Assembly: GCF_000341065.1 (NCBI RefSeq)
Contig: NZ_ANAX01000040.1
Location: 19,997 to 59,768, forward strand
DNA length: 39,772 nucleotides
Direction of reading: 5' to 3'
DNA from: Nocardiopsis halotolerans DSM 44410
Lineage (GTDB): Bacteria > Actinomycetota > Actinomycetes > Streptosporangiales > Streptosporangiaceae
Made by a program: the position numbers and the translations under genes. The number at the start of each line of letters is the position of its first letter. Position 1 is the stretch's first letter. The notes under the pieces were generated by a model. That model worked only from the letters and a program-made list of their open reading frames with translations. It was not told the origin of the DNA and did not search any database. Shown piece after piece: positions 7,581-14,997 of this stretch.

Positions 7581-8497
7581 TCAGTCCGCGGCGTACCGCG
7601 AAGCGGCGGTTCCGGTGGTACCGGAGGGGTTCGCCTCGGTCCCGGAGTGACCGCCGCTGCACGGCGCGCCCGGCTCGGGGGTGTTCTCCCCCTGGACGAA
7701 CTCGACGAGGTACTCGGTCAGACTCGGGTCACCGGCGGCCTCCAGGGAGAGCTGGGAACCCCAGGCCGACGCGACCACGGGGGCGGGCAGGCCCTCCACG
7801 GGGCTGATCACCAGGTAGTCGCCGGGCGAGTAGTGGCTGGTCAGGGTCCGGACCTGGTCATCGGGAAGCCCGGGGTCGTAGGTGATCCACACGGCGCCGT
7901 GCTCCAGGGCGTGGACGACGTACTCGGAGCGCAGCGGCTCGTCGTAGACACCGCAGTTCTGCCAGATCGGGTAGTGCGGGCCGCCCGCGGGCGGGAACAT
8001 CGCGTAGTCGACGGTCTCACCCTCGTCGACGTGCTGGGCGGAGAGGTCCTCGTAGTACCGCACCTCGTCGAGACCGCCCACGGCGGTACTGCCCGTACCT
8101 TCCGCGCCGCCGGGCTCCGAGAGCAGCGCCACCGCGGCGATCCCGCCGCCCACCATGAGGACGACCACGAGGACGACCGCGCCGATGATCAGTCCGACCC
8201 CGCCCCCGCGCCTCCGCGGCGGTTGGTGCGGATACGGGCCGTGGGGCCCCTGCGCGGGCGGCATCCCGCCCGCGGGGAACTGGCCGCCCGGGGGGACCTG
8301 CCCGCCCGGGGGGACCTGACCTCCGGGAGGCGGCCCCGTCTGTCCCCCGGTGGGAACTGGCCTCCGGGGGGCTGGCCCCCGGGCGCGCCGGGGTGTCCCG
8401 GCGGCCCCTCGCCCTGTTGGGGGGCGTGGGGGCCGGGTCGCGGCTGCTGGTGCCGGACCTGCCGCGGATCGGGTTGTCGAGGATCTGGTTGAGTCAC
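7581..8497 (-). CDS. DUF3105 membrane protein, frameshifted
   Basis: A Gly/Pro/Gln-rich cytoplasmic N-terminus, one transmembrane helix (about GLIIGAVVLVVVLMVGGGIA) and an extracellular DUF3105 domain with the HYPIWQNCGVY and HALEHGAVWI motifs. Function is unknown. The frame that starts naturally (GTG at 8497, MTQPDPRQPDPRQ) runs in one frame to a run of five C on the plus strand at 8344-8348. The PPGGQ-type repeats and the DUF3105 domain continue in another frame. One extra base in that run would restore a single reading frame of about 305 residues. The downstream frame alone is open to 8558, but there it only reads through the clpC terminator. This could be a true loss-of-function mutation, a sequencing error, or slippage. 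Confidence 0.75.
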
Positions 8498-8523
8498 GCT
8501 CGCACACTAACCCCCCCACGCCG

Positions 8524-8553
8524 ACGGGGGCACCCCCGAAGGGATGCCCCCGT
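8524..8553 (-). terminator. clpC terminator
   Basis: ACGGGGGCA and TGCCCCCGT pair around an inner CCC/GGG stem with a TTC loop. It lies 22 bp past the clpC stop on the minus strand, just upstream of the DUF3105 gene start. Confidence 0.75.
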
Positions 8554-8574
8554 GTCACACCTGGTCAGGCGGTA

Positions 8575-11085
8575 CTACTCGCGCTTGCCAGCGGCCGATT
8601 CCTCGACCTCGGGCGTGTCCGGCACCTCGGCCGGCTTCGGCACGCCCTTGAAGGTGAACCTGGCGTCCGTGCCCTGGCCCTCGACGTCGATCACCACGAT
8701 CTGACCGGCCTTGAGGTCGCCGAAGAGGATCTTCTCCGACAGCTGGTCCTCGATCTCCCGCTGGATCGTCCGGCGCAGCGGCCGGGCGCCCAGCACCGGG
8801 TCGAACCCGCGCTCGGACAGGACCTCCTTGGCCTTGGGCTTCAGCTCGATCCCCATGTCCTTCTCCTTGAGGCGGGTGTCGAGGCTGGCGACCATGAGGT
8901 CGACGATCTGGATGATCTCGTTCTGCGTCAGCTGGTGGAAGACGATGACGTCGTCCACACGGTTGAGGAACTCGGGACGGAAGTTGTTCTTGAGCTCCTC
9001 GCTGACCTTCGCCTTCATCCGCTCGTAGTTGGTGTTGGCGTCGTCCTCCTTGGCGAAGCCCATGGCCACGCCCTTGGAGATGTCCCGGGTGCCCAGGTTG
9101 GTCGTCATGATGATGACCGTGTTCTTGAAGTCGACGTTGCGACCCTGGGCGTCGGTGAGACGACCCTCCTCCAGCACCTGGAGCAGCGAGTTGAAGATGT
9201 CGGTGTGGGCCTTCTCGATCTCGTCGAACAGGACCACGGAGAACGGCTTGCGGCGCACCTTCTCGGTGAGCTGGCCGCCCTCCTCGTAGCCGACGTACCC
9301 GGGCGGGGAACCGAACAGCCGCGAGACCGTGTGCTTCTCCATGAACTCGGACATGTCCAGCTGGATCAGCGCTTCCTCGTCCCCGAACAGGAACTCGGCC
9401 AGGGTCTTGGACAGCTCGGTCTTACCGACACCGGACGGACCGGCGAAGATGAACGAACCACCCGGGCGCTTGGGGTCCTTCAGACCGGCACGGGTCCGGC
9501 GGATCGCCTGGGAGAGCGCCTTGATGGCGTCCTCCTGGCCGATGACGCGCCGGTGCAGCTCGTCCTCCATGCGCAGCAGCCGGGAGGACTCCTCCTCCGT
9601 GAGCTTGAAGACCGGGATGCCGGTGGAGGCGGCCAGGACCTCGGCGATGAGCTCCTCGTCCACCTCGGCCACGACGTCCATGTCGCCGGCCTTCCACTCC
9701 TTCTCCCGCTGCGCCTTCTTGTTGAGCAGCTGCTTCTCGTCGTCACGCAGCGACGCGGCCTTCTCGAAGTCCTGCGCGTCGATCGCGGACTCCTTGTCGC
9801 GCCGCACGCCCGCGATCTTCTCGTCGAACTCGCGCAGGTCCGGCGGAGCGGTCATCCGGCGGATGCGCATCCTGGACCCGGCCTCGTCGATGAGGTCGAT
9901 GGCCTTGTCGGGCAGGAACCGGTCGCTGATGTAGCGGTCGGCCATCTGCGCGGCGGCCACCAGCGCACCGTCGGTGATGGAGACCCGGTGGTGGGCCTCG
10001 TAACGGTCGCGCAGACCCTTGAGGATCTCGATGGCGTGCTTGATGGAGGGCTCGTCCACCTGGATCGGCTGGAAGCGGCGCTCCAGAGCGGCGTCCTTCT
10101 CCAGGTACTTGCGGTACTCGTCCAGCGTGGTCGCGCCGATGGTCTGGAGCTCACCCCTGGCCAGCATGGGCTTGAGGATGGAGGCGGCGTCTATGGCACC
10201 TTCCGCCGCCCCCGCTCCGACCAGCGTGTGCAGCTCGTCGATGAACAGGATGATGTCGCCGCGGGTACGGATCTCCTTGAGCACCTTCTTGAGGCGCTCC
10301 TCGAAGTCACCGCGGTAGCGGCTGCCCGCCACCAGGGCGCCCAGGTCCAGCGTGTACAGCTGCTTGTCCTTGAGCGTCTCGGGGATCTCGCCCTTGACGA
10401 TCTTCTGGGCCAGGCCCTCGACCACGGCCGTCTTACCGACGCCGGGCTCACCGATGAGGACCGGGTTGTTCTTGGTCCGCCGCGAGAGCACCTGCATGAC
10501 GCGCTCGATCTCGTTGTCCCGGCCGATGACCGGGTCGAGCTTGCTCTCCCGGGCGGCCTGGGTCAGGTTGCGGCCGAACTGGTCCAGCACCAGCGAGGTG
10601 GAGGGAGTGGACTCCGACGACGCGCCGGTGGCCTGCGGCTCCTTGCCCTGGTAGCCGTGCAGCAGCTGGATGACCTGCTGGCGCACGCGGTTGAGGTCCG
10701 CGCCCAGCTTGACCAGGACCTGGGCGGCCACGCCCTCGCCCTCGCGGATCAGGCCCAGCAGGATGTGCTCGGTACCGATGTAGTTGTGGCCGAGCTGAAG
10801 CGCCTCGCGCAGTGACAGCTCCAGGACCTTCTTGGCACGCGGGGTGAAGGGAATGTGCCCCGACGGAGCCTGCTGGCCCTGGCCGATGATCTCCTCGACC
10901 TGCTGCCGAACCGCTTCGAGGCTGATACCAAGGCTCTCCAGAGCCTTGGCGGCGACACCCTCACCCTCGTGGATGAGGCCGAGCAGGATGTGCTCCGTAC
11001 CGATGTAGTTGTGGTTGAGCATCCTGGCCTCTTCCTGGGCCAGAACCACCACTCGCCGCGCGCGGTCGGTAAACCTCTCGAACAT
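8575..11085 (-). CDS. clpC: ATP-dependent unfoldase ClpC
   Basis: An 836-residue AAA+ unfoldase that feeds substrates to the ClpP protease in the cytoplasm. The N-terminal Clp-N domain has two repeats ([19 protein letters not shown] and [19 protein letters not shown]). AAA1 has Walker [10 protein letters not shown] and Walker [11 protein letters not shown] middle UVR-type coiled region follows ([19 protein letters not shown]). AAA2 has GPSGVGKTE, the ClpP-docking loop region and a D2-small domain. Length matches ClpC1 (about 840). The ATG at 11085 starts the family [11 protein letters not shown]-terminus, with GAGGAG 9 nt upstream. A ClgR-type box lies 247 bp upstream. In mycobacteria it is the cellular target of cyclomarin-type antibiotics. 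It is monocistronic here. Confidence 0.98.
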   Translation of the reverse strand: MFERFTDRARRVVVLAQEEARMLNHNYIGTEHILLGLIHEGEGVAAKALESLGISLEAVRQQVEEIIGQGQQAPSGHIPFTPRAKKVLELSLREALQLGHNYIGTEHILLGLIREGEGVAAQVLVKLGADLNRVRQQVIQLLHGYQGKEPQATGASSESTPSTSLVLDQFGRNLTQAARESKLDPVIGRDNEIERVMQVLSRRTKNNPVLIGEPGVGKTAVVEGLAQKIVKGEIPETLKDKQLYTLDLGALVAGSRYRGDFEERLKKVLKEIRTRGDIILFIDELHTLVGAGAAEGAIDAASILKPMLARGELQTIGATTLDEYRKYLEKDAALERRFQPIQVDEPSIKHAIEILKGLRDRYEAHHRVSITDGALVAAAQMADRYISDRFLPDKAIDLIDEAGSRMRIRRMTAPPDLREFDEKIAGVRRDKESAIDAQDFEKAASLRDDEKQLLNKKAQREKEWKAGDMDVVAEVDEELIAEVLAASTGIPVFKLTEEESSRLLRMEDELHRRVIGQEDAIKALSQAIRRTRAGLKDPKRPGGSFIFAGPSGVGKTELSKTLAEFLFGDEEALIQLDMSEFMEKHTVSRLFGSPPGYVGYEEGGQLTEKVRRKPFSVVLFDEIEKAHTDIFNSLLQVLEEGRLTDAQGRNVDFKNTVIIMTTNLGTRDISKGVAMGFAKEDDANTNYERMKAKVSEELKNNFRPEFLNRVDDVIVFHQLTQNEIIQIVDLMVASLDTRLKEKDMGIELKPKAKEVLSERGFDPVLGARPLRRTIQREIEDQLSEKILFGDLKAGQIVVIDVEGQGTDARFTFKGVPKPAEVPDTPEVEESAAGKRE

Positions 11086-11331
11086 GTCTCGTCGCTCCTC
11101 TACAGAGCGGTCAGGCAGGGACGGTTCACTCCGACCCAACTCTTCCGCATATCGGCCCCACAGGGATTAACCGCCCCGGGGAGCACTGTCGCACCCGTCC
11201 GAACGGTCGACCGGCTGCCGACCAGACGGACGTCTCCGTACGGCCGGCCGAAGCCGCCCGTGCCAGAGACTTTCCCCGACGATAGGGCGTTCACCCAACA
11301 TCCAACTACTCATTGCGGCGCCAGATTTCCC

Positions 11332-11349
11332 TGTACGCCGAAGGCGAAC
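11332..11349. promoter_or_regulatory. ClgR-type binding site upstream of clpC
   Basis: TGTACGCCGAAGGCGAAC matches every position of the corynebacterial ClgR consensus as I recall it (WNNWCGCYNANRGCGWWS). ClgR activates clp genes in actinobacteria. It lies 247 bp upstream of the clpC start on the correct side. GGGAAA followed 19 nt later by GTT lies just downstream on the minus strand and loosely resembles a SigR-type promoter, one base off the usual spacing. Confidence 0.7.
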
Positions 11350-11352
11350 GGC

Positions 11353-11384
11353 CCGGGCACTCCTTCTGTCACAGGAGTGCCCGG
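11353..11384. terminator. 12-bp stem hairpin between lsr2 and clpC
   Basis: CCGGGCACTCCT and AGGAGTGCCCGG pair perfectly with an 8-nt loop. It lies directly upstream of the ClgR box and would insulate clpC from transcription coming from lsr2 or from the doubtful ORF at 11403-11735. Confidence 0.65.
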
Positions 11385-11402
11385 ACCGCGCACGTGTAAG
11401 CG

Positions 11403-11735
11403 TTATCGGCTCTGAGCGAACAAGGCCGCCCCTTCTTCCGACGGCCGGAAGGGAAAGCGGAAAATGCGCTCCGCCGGCCGGATCCGGCCGGGATCGCGGG
11501 GAGCACCGGGCCCCGGGTCTCGGGTCCCGCGGCCGGAGCCGCAGGACCGGAAGAGAGGGCCTCGTCGCGCGGTCGTGGAGCGCGTGGCGACCCGGATCCG
11601 TACGGGGCCCGCAAGGGACGGCGGTGTCACGACGCCGCGGCGGGTGATCCGGCCCCGCCGTGCCTCGCCGTCCGGCCCACCGCGTGGGTGTGGCGGCGGA
11701 GGCTGGGGCCACGAGGGCTGGGTCGCCGCTGTCAT
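11403..11735 (-). CDS. doubtful small ORF between lsr2 and clpC
   Basis: A 110-codon frame with moderately high third-position GC, ending 19 bp before a strong hairpin. The product would be Arg/Pro/Gly-rich, with a C-terminal RIFRFPFRPS segment, and has no recognised domain. The ATG has no good ribosome-binding site and overlapping frames are also open. It may be noncoding. The rest of 11086-11922 shows only the ClgR box and hairpin described separately. Confidence 0.22.
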   Translation of the reverse strand: MTAATQPSWPQPPPPHPRGGPDGEARRGRITRRGVVTPPSLAGPVRIRVATRSTTARRGPLFRSCGSGRGTRDPGPGAPRDPGRIRPAERIFRFPFRPSEEGAALFAQSR

Positions 11736-11922
11736 CGGCGCGGAACCGTATCCACCGTTCCGCACCGCCCGGAAGGACCCGTCGTATCCCCTGACATCCC
11801 GTGTCACTGGGCCGCGACGCGGCCCGGGATGGTCGGGTTCGGGTGTCTCGCCCCGGCAGGCACCGACCGCAATTCGATCAAGACCTGACAACATTTCGGC
11901 GAACCGGGGTCAGGCGGCAAAC

Positions 11923-12264
11923 CTAGCCCTTGATGGCCTCATATTCGGCGACGATCGCCGCGGGGATACGGCCGCGCTCATTGACCGGCTTGCCCGCGGC
12001 CTTCGCCCACGCGCGAATCTCGGCGCTGCGCTCACGGCTCGGGGCATTCCTGCTGCCACCCCGGCGGCCCGTGCCGCGCGACGCCTTGGCCGGAGCCTTG
12101 CGGGCGGCTTCGACGAACGGAGTAAGGGCCTCGCGGAGCTTGGCCGCATTACCCGCGCTGAGGTCGATTTCGTACACGGAGCCGTCCAGTCCGAACGTCA
12201 CCGTCTCCTCGGCCTCGCCGCCGTCGAGGTCGTCGACCAGGAAAACCTGGACCTTCTGTGCCAT
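11923..12264 (-). CDS. lsr2: nucleoid-associated protein Lsr2
   Basis: A 113-residue H-NS-like xenogeneic silencer that binds the minor groove of AT-rich DNA and bridges it. The N-terminal oligomerisation domain starts MAQKVQVFLVDDLDGG (residues 1-16). A basic linker follows, then the C-terminal DNA-binding domain with the RGR AT-hook-like motif in NERGRIPAAI (about 96-105). Length is normal. The ATG at 12264 is the family start, with AAAGG 10 nt upstream. The gene order lsr2-clpC on the same strand matches mycobacteria. A promoter with 17-bp spacing is visible at 12310-12338. Confidence 0.97.
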   Translation of the reverse strand: MAQKVQVFLVDDLDGGEAEETVTFGLDGSVYEIDLSAGNAAKLREALTPFVEAARKAPAKASRGTGRRGGSRNAPSRERSAEIRAWAKAAGKPVNERGRIPAAIVAEYEAIKG

Positions 12265-12309
12265 GGAATCAAACCTTTCAGAAGAGCGGTGTCTCCACAC
12301 CTGAATATA

Positions 12310-12338
12310 AAGCTATCTCGCGTGAACGCGGAAGACAA
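12310..12338 (-). promoter_or_regulatory. lsr2 promoter
   Basis: On the minus strand TTGTCT and TAGCTT are separated by 17 bp, with the -10 ending 45 bp before the lsr2 ATG. The spacer holds a CGCG-TTCA-CGCG inverted repeat that could be an operator. The leader is AT-rich compared with its surroundings. Confidence 0.5.
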
Positions 12339-12477
12339 TTCCCGGCGTGCCTGAAATCACCTGGATCCGGCCCCGGTTTCGGGCTCGGTTGAGCAGCGCG
12401 GGGGCGGCGAGTGGCCCGCGCACGCGTGAAGCCGGTTCATCGCCCTCCGGAGGGAGCGCGATCGATCAAGTACCGTA

Positions 12478-12759
12478 TCAACGACCGTCGGATTCGGCCC
12501 GTTCCCCGCTCTGGGCAATCGGCGCCGCGTCCGCCGCCCCGGCCCCACCGGATCCGGCGGCGCCCTCGGCCCCGTCCCCGACCTTGGCCGCCTCGTCCTT
12601 ACTGACCAGGCTTCCGTCCATCCGTCGCGGCGCCATCTCCTTGCGCAGCAGCTGGATGATGAAGGTGCAGAAGACGGCACCGACAACCACCGGTGGGATG
12701 AGCGCCGACAATACGTCGATCAGCCCCGGGGGAAGCACCGACGACAAAAAGTCACCCAT
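12478..12759 (-). CDS. small single-helix membrane protein
   Basis: A 93-residue protein of unknown function. An amphipathic start (MGDFLSSVLPPGLIDVLS) leads into one transmembrane helix (about residues 20-37, IPPVVVGAVFCTFIIQLL). A basic stretch and an Ala/Gly/Glu-rich disordered tail follow. The ATG at 12759 was chosen because the hydrophobic part begins there and AAGGGTGG lies about 9 nt upstream. The frame is open further upstream but reads like noncoding sequence. A cluster of GCAAAC motifs lies 90-170 bp upstream and may regulate it. It is located between lsr2 and the ArgA-like gene on the same strand, with gaps too large for tight coupling. Confidence 0.7.
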   Translation of the reverse strand: MGDFLSSVLPPGLIDVLSALIPPVVVGAVFCTFIIQLLRKEMAPRRMDGSLVSKDEAAKVGDGAEGAAGSGGAGAADAAPIAQSGERAESDGR

Positions 12760-13198
12760 CGAAGCGGTCCACCCTTCCTGGTTGTTACTTATTGCAGCAA
12801 ATACCCGACTCAGTGTCGGCCTGCTCCTGGGGGATGACTCGCCGGGCACCCGGGCAAACGCATACCGGACATCATAGACATCGTTTGCCCCCCGTTTGAC
12901 ACCGGATGTACCCGAGGGGCCTCCGGCAAACCCGATGGGGACCAATGTCCGGCCGTGCGTTCGGCGTCCTCGTGTGTCCTCGGGGGAACACGGTGCCCGT
13001 CGGGGCCAAATCCCGTGACCCTTCGCCACCGCCCGGTGGGACTTCCTTCAACGTGTGGACGGGCCTCTCCCCTGGGGTACACATTACCCGCCCCCTTCCC
13101 CGACCTCGCCATCCGGTTGTGTATAAGCCGGAGACCGACACCGGCGTTGCCCCGTCCGGGGGCCGTAAGGGGAAGGCCGCGAGTGGGCGCGAAAACCT
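12760..13198. other. 439-bp intergenic region with GCAAAC motifs
   Basis: No convincing gene is seen here. It includes the GCAAAC motif cluster (12853-12933) and a weak CCGG-flanked inverted repeat around 13110-13128, which could end the ArgA-like transcript. Confidence 0.5.
12853..12933. promoter_or_regulatory. cluster of GGCAAAC/GTTTGCC motifs
   Basis: GGGCAAACG at 12853 and CGTTTGCCC at 12883 form a 9-bp inverted repeat with a 21-bp spacer. CGTTTGAC at about 12894 and GGCAAACCC at 12925 repeat the core. Four copies in 80 bp upstream of the small membrane protein gene look like an operator array. The regulator is unknown. Confidence 0.35.
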
Positions 13199-13795
13199 TT
13201 AGACACGGGCGGTTCGCGTTGCCTCGCCCAGGTGCACAAGCATGCGCGTGTTCCCGAGGGTGTTGGGCTTAACCCGCTCCAGGTCGAGGAATTCGGCGAC
13301 ACCTTCGTCATAGGAACGCAGGAGTTCCTCGTACACGCGGGAGGAGACGGGCGTGCCCTGGATCGGGGCAAAGCCGTGTTTGGCGAAGAAACCTGTCTCG
13401 AATGTCAGACAGAACACACGTCGCACGCCCAACTCACGCGCGGTGTCGAGCAGCTCGGCCACGACCCGGTGGCCGACGCCGAGGCCGCGCATGGAGGGGT
13501 CGACGGCGACGGTGCGCACCTCCGCCAGGTCCTCCCAGAGCACGTGCAGGGCCCCACAGCCCACCACGCGGCGCTCGGAGGCGTCAGGGTCGTCGGAGCT
13601 GCCGGGGGGCGGCGTACCTGGCGCGTCGGGGACCAGCTCGGCCTCGGCGACCCAGAACTCCTGGATGTCCTCGTAGAGGTTGACGGTGCTCTTGGAGAGC
13701 ACCCGCCCGTCGACGGTGTAGGTGTCGACGAGGCGGCGGATGTGGGCGACGTCGCGCGTCCGGGCGCGACGCACGTGAACATGGCGAACGGGCAT
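13199..13795 (-). CDS. argA: amino-acid N-acetyltransferase (ArgA-like GNAT)
   Basis: A 198-residue GNAT-fold enzyme of the short actinobacterial N-acetylglutamate synthase type, which acetylates glutamate to begin arginine synthesis. The N-terminal strand is VHVRRARTRDVAHIRRLVD. The acetyl-CoA loop motif A is RTVAVDPSMRGLGVGHRVV (about residues 94-112), and the family signature FCLTFETGFFAKHGF follows (about 128-142). An insert of about 20 residues near 58-75 (PGTPPPGSSDDPDASE) is variable. The ATG at 13795 lacks a strong ribosome-binding site; TAGTCT 9 nt upstream suggests a near-leaderless mRNA. The start codon lies within an 8-bp inverted repeat. The symbol is by family resemblance. Confidence 0.85.
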   Translation of the reverse strand: MPVRHVHVRRARTRDVAHIRRLVDTYTVDGRVLSKSTVNLYEDIQEFWVAEAELVPDAPGTPPPGSSDDPDASERRVVGCGALHVLWEDLAEVRTVAVDPSMRGLGVGHRVVAELLDTARELGVRRVFCLTFETGFFAKHGFAPIQGTPVSSRVYEELLRSYDEGVAEFLDLERVKPNTLGNTRMLVHLGEATRTARV

Positions 13796-13815
13796 AGCCG
13801 GACCAGACTATGCCC
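13790..13815. promoter_or_regulatory. inverted repeat over the argA-like start codon
   Basis: GGGCATAG and CTATGCCC are separated by 10 bp. One arm covers the start codon and the other overlaps the putative -10 TAGTCT on the minus strand. It could be an operator or a 5' mRNA hairpin that hides the start. It does not resemble an ArgR box. Confidence 0.35.
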
Positions 13816-13858
13816 ACGGCCCTCCGGTGGCGGACACGGTGCGGTCCGCGTACACGTC

Positions 13859-13886
13859 GGCACCCACCGGTGAACCGGTGGGTGCC
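13859..13886. terminator. terminator after LuxR-type gene
   Basis: GGCACCCACCGG and CCGGTGGGTGCC pair perfectly around a TGAA loop. It lies about 108 bp past the stop of the minus-strand LuxR-type gene and upstream of the argA-like gene. Confidence 0.7.
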
Positions 13887-13993
13887 GTGGTGTGCGCGTC
13901 CGCGTCCACCGGATCGCCCTTCCTCCGGCGGGCGCCTTCTCCGGCGGACGCCCGCGCCGCCGTGTGCCCGAGGCGCTCCCGCGCCGGGCCCGC

Positions 13994-14317
13994 TCAGATG
14001 AGCTGGCGCCGTGCGGCCCAGACGACCGCCTCGATGGGCGTGTTCACGCCGAGCACGTCGCAGATGTTGCGGATGCGGCGGCGCAGGGTGCGGGCGCTGA
14101 GTTCGAGGTGCCGGGCCGCCACCTCGGTGGTGACACCGGTGGCGATCTCGGCCAGCAGTTCGAGCTCCTCGCGGTTCAGCTCCACCGGCGCGTAGGGGCT
14201 GTTCACAGCCGTCTCACGCGGGCGGGACTGTAGGGGTACCACGCCCTCCCGGTACTCCCTCGCCTGGAAGGCGCCCTGGTCATCAGCGGTGCGTCGTACG
14301 AGTGTGGCCTGTTCCAC
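13994..14317 (-). CDS. small LuxR-type HTH regulator
   Basis: A 107-residue orphan regulator consisting of a short N-terminal extension and a LuxR/GerE-like helix-turn-helix. The HTH covers about residues 45-105: LNREELELLAEIATGVTTEV, then ARHLELSARTLRRRIRNICD, then LGVNTPIEAVVWAARR. There is no receiver, kinase or ligand-binding domain. The GTG at 14317 was chosen because GGGAGGA lies 5 nt before it. An ATG five codons upstream (14332) is the alternative. A strong promoter lies at 14640-14668, giving a leader of roughly 315 nt, unusually long for such a small gene. It is positioned between lysS and the argA-like gene. Targets are unknown. Confidence 0.85.
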   Translation of the reverse strand: MEQATLVRRTADDQGAFQAREYREGVVPLQSRPRETAVNSPYAPVELNREELELLAEIATGVTTEVAARHLELSARTLRRRIRNICDVLGVNTPIEAVVWAARRQLI

Positions 14318-14639
14318 TCCGTCCTCCCTCATCCATGTGAGTGCGGAACATCAACTCGTCACCTGGTGGACGCGAGCACACCGGGGGCGGGGCCTCCCCC
14401 TCCACCGGTGCGACGGCTCACTCCGCGCACGGCCGTCTCCCCGATCCCTCTGGCACAGGGACGGGGGCGGGTGCACGGGGCCGCAGGGGCCGGTTCGTTG
14501 GGGCCTGGGACGGACAGACCCCACCGAGGGCGCACATGCGTGCGGGGCGTGGGATCCGCCTTCCGGCGGTCGCTCTCCCCGCTCACCGTCGTTCTCGATC
14601 CACTTCGGCAAACTCCGCGGGCCTCGACCCGCTCTCAGC

Positions 14640-14668
14640 ACGCTAGGCCGCAGAGATGATACCGTCAA
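14640..14668 (-). promoter_or_regulatory. housekeeping-type promoter of LuxR-type gene
   Basis: On the minus strand TTGACG and TAGCGT are separated by exactly 17 bp, close to the HrdB/SigA consensus. It reads toward the LuxR-type gene, starting about 315 nt upstream of its GTG. Confidence 0.65.
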
Positions 14669-14909
14669 GGCCCGATAAATGACCATCTGTAGTTATACCG
14701 GCCCCTTCTGTGACAAGGTCATGGAAGGGAAAATACGTCAGGCACAGTGACCTGCGTAAACAACCGCCAGCGGAGAGTGTTCACCAGAAGGGCCGCACCA
14801 GGGGCAAAAAACTCCGGTCTGTCGGATGGGACACCCCTTTCTGGCCACCGATTCGCGGTGTCTGTCCGCGTGGTGAGGCGCGTCCCCCGATCCGTGGGCC
14901 TCCCGGGCC

Positions 14910-14933
14910 GGGGCGGGACCGCGGCCCCGCCCC
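14910..14933 (-). terminator. lysS terminator
   Basis: GGGGCGGG and CCCGCCCC pair around an 8-nt loop, about 65 bp beyond the lysS stop on the minus strand. Confidence 0.6.
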
Positions 14934-14997
14934 ACCCTTCGGATACCCGACCGAGCCTGTTGCGTACTCGGTCAACCCGACCCCATGGCGGTTTCGG

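Larger units (their letters stand above)
14318..14997. other. 680-bp intergenic region, long leader of LuxR-type gene
   Basis: It holds the lysS terminator and the promoter at 14640-14668. A 75-codon minus-strand frame (14359-14586) lies in the leader and ends 41 nt before the regulator start, but it has no good ribosome-binding site and a Pro/Arg-rich, domain-free product. I do not call it a gene. A second TATAAC motif is near 14691-14696 on the minus strand. Confidence 0.5.

Noticed and set aside
8350-10815. An 821-residue plus-strand frame across clpC
   Set aside because: It is the antisense shadow of clpC, whose own frame has all AAA+ motifs and a ribosome-binding site.
14359-14586. Small gene upstream of the LuxR-type regulator
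   Set aside because: No ribosome-binding site, and a Pro/Arg-rich product without domains. It is kept only as a note to the long leader.
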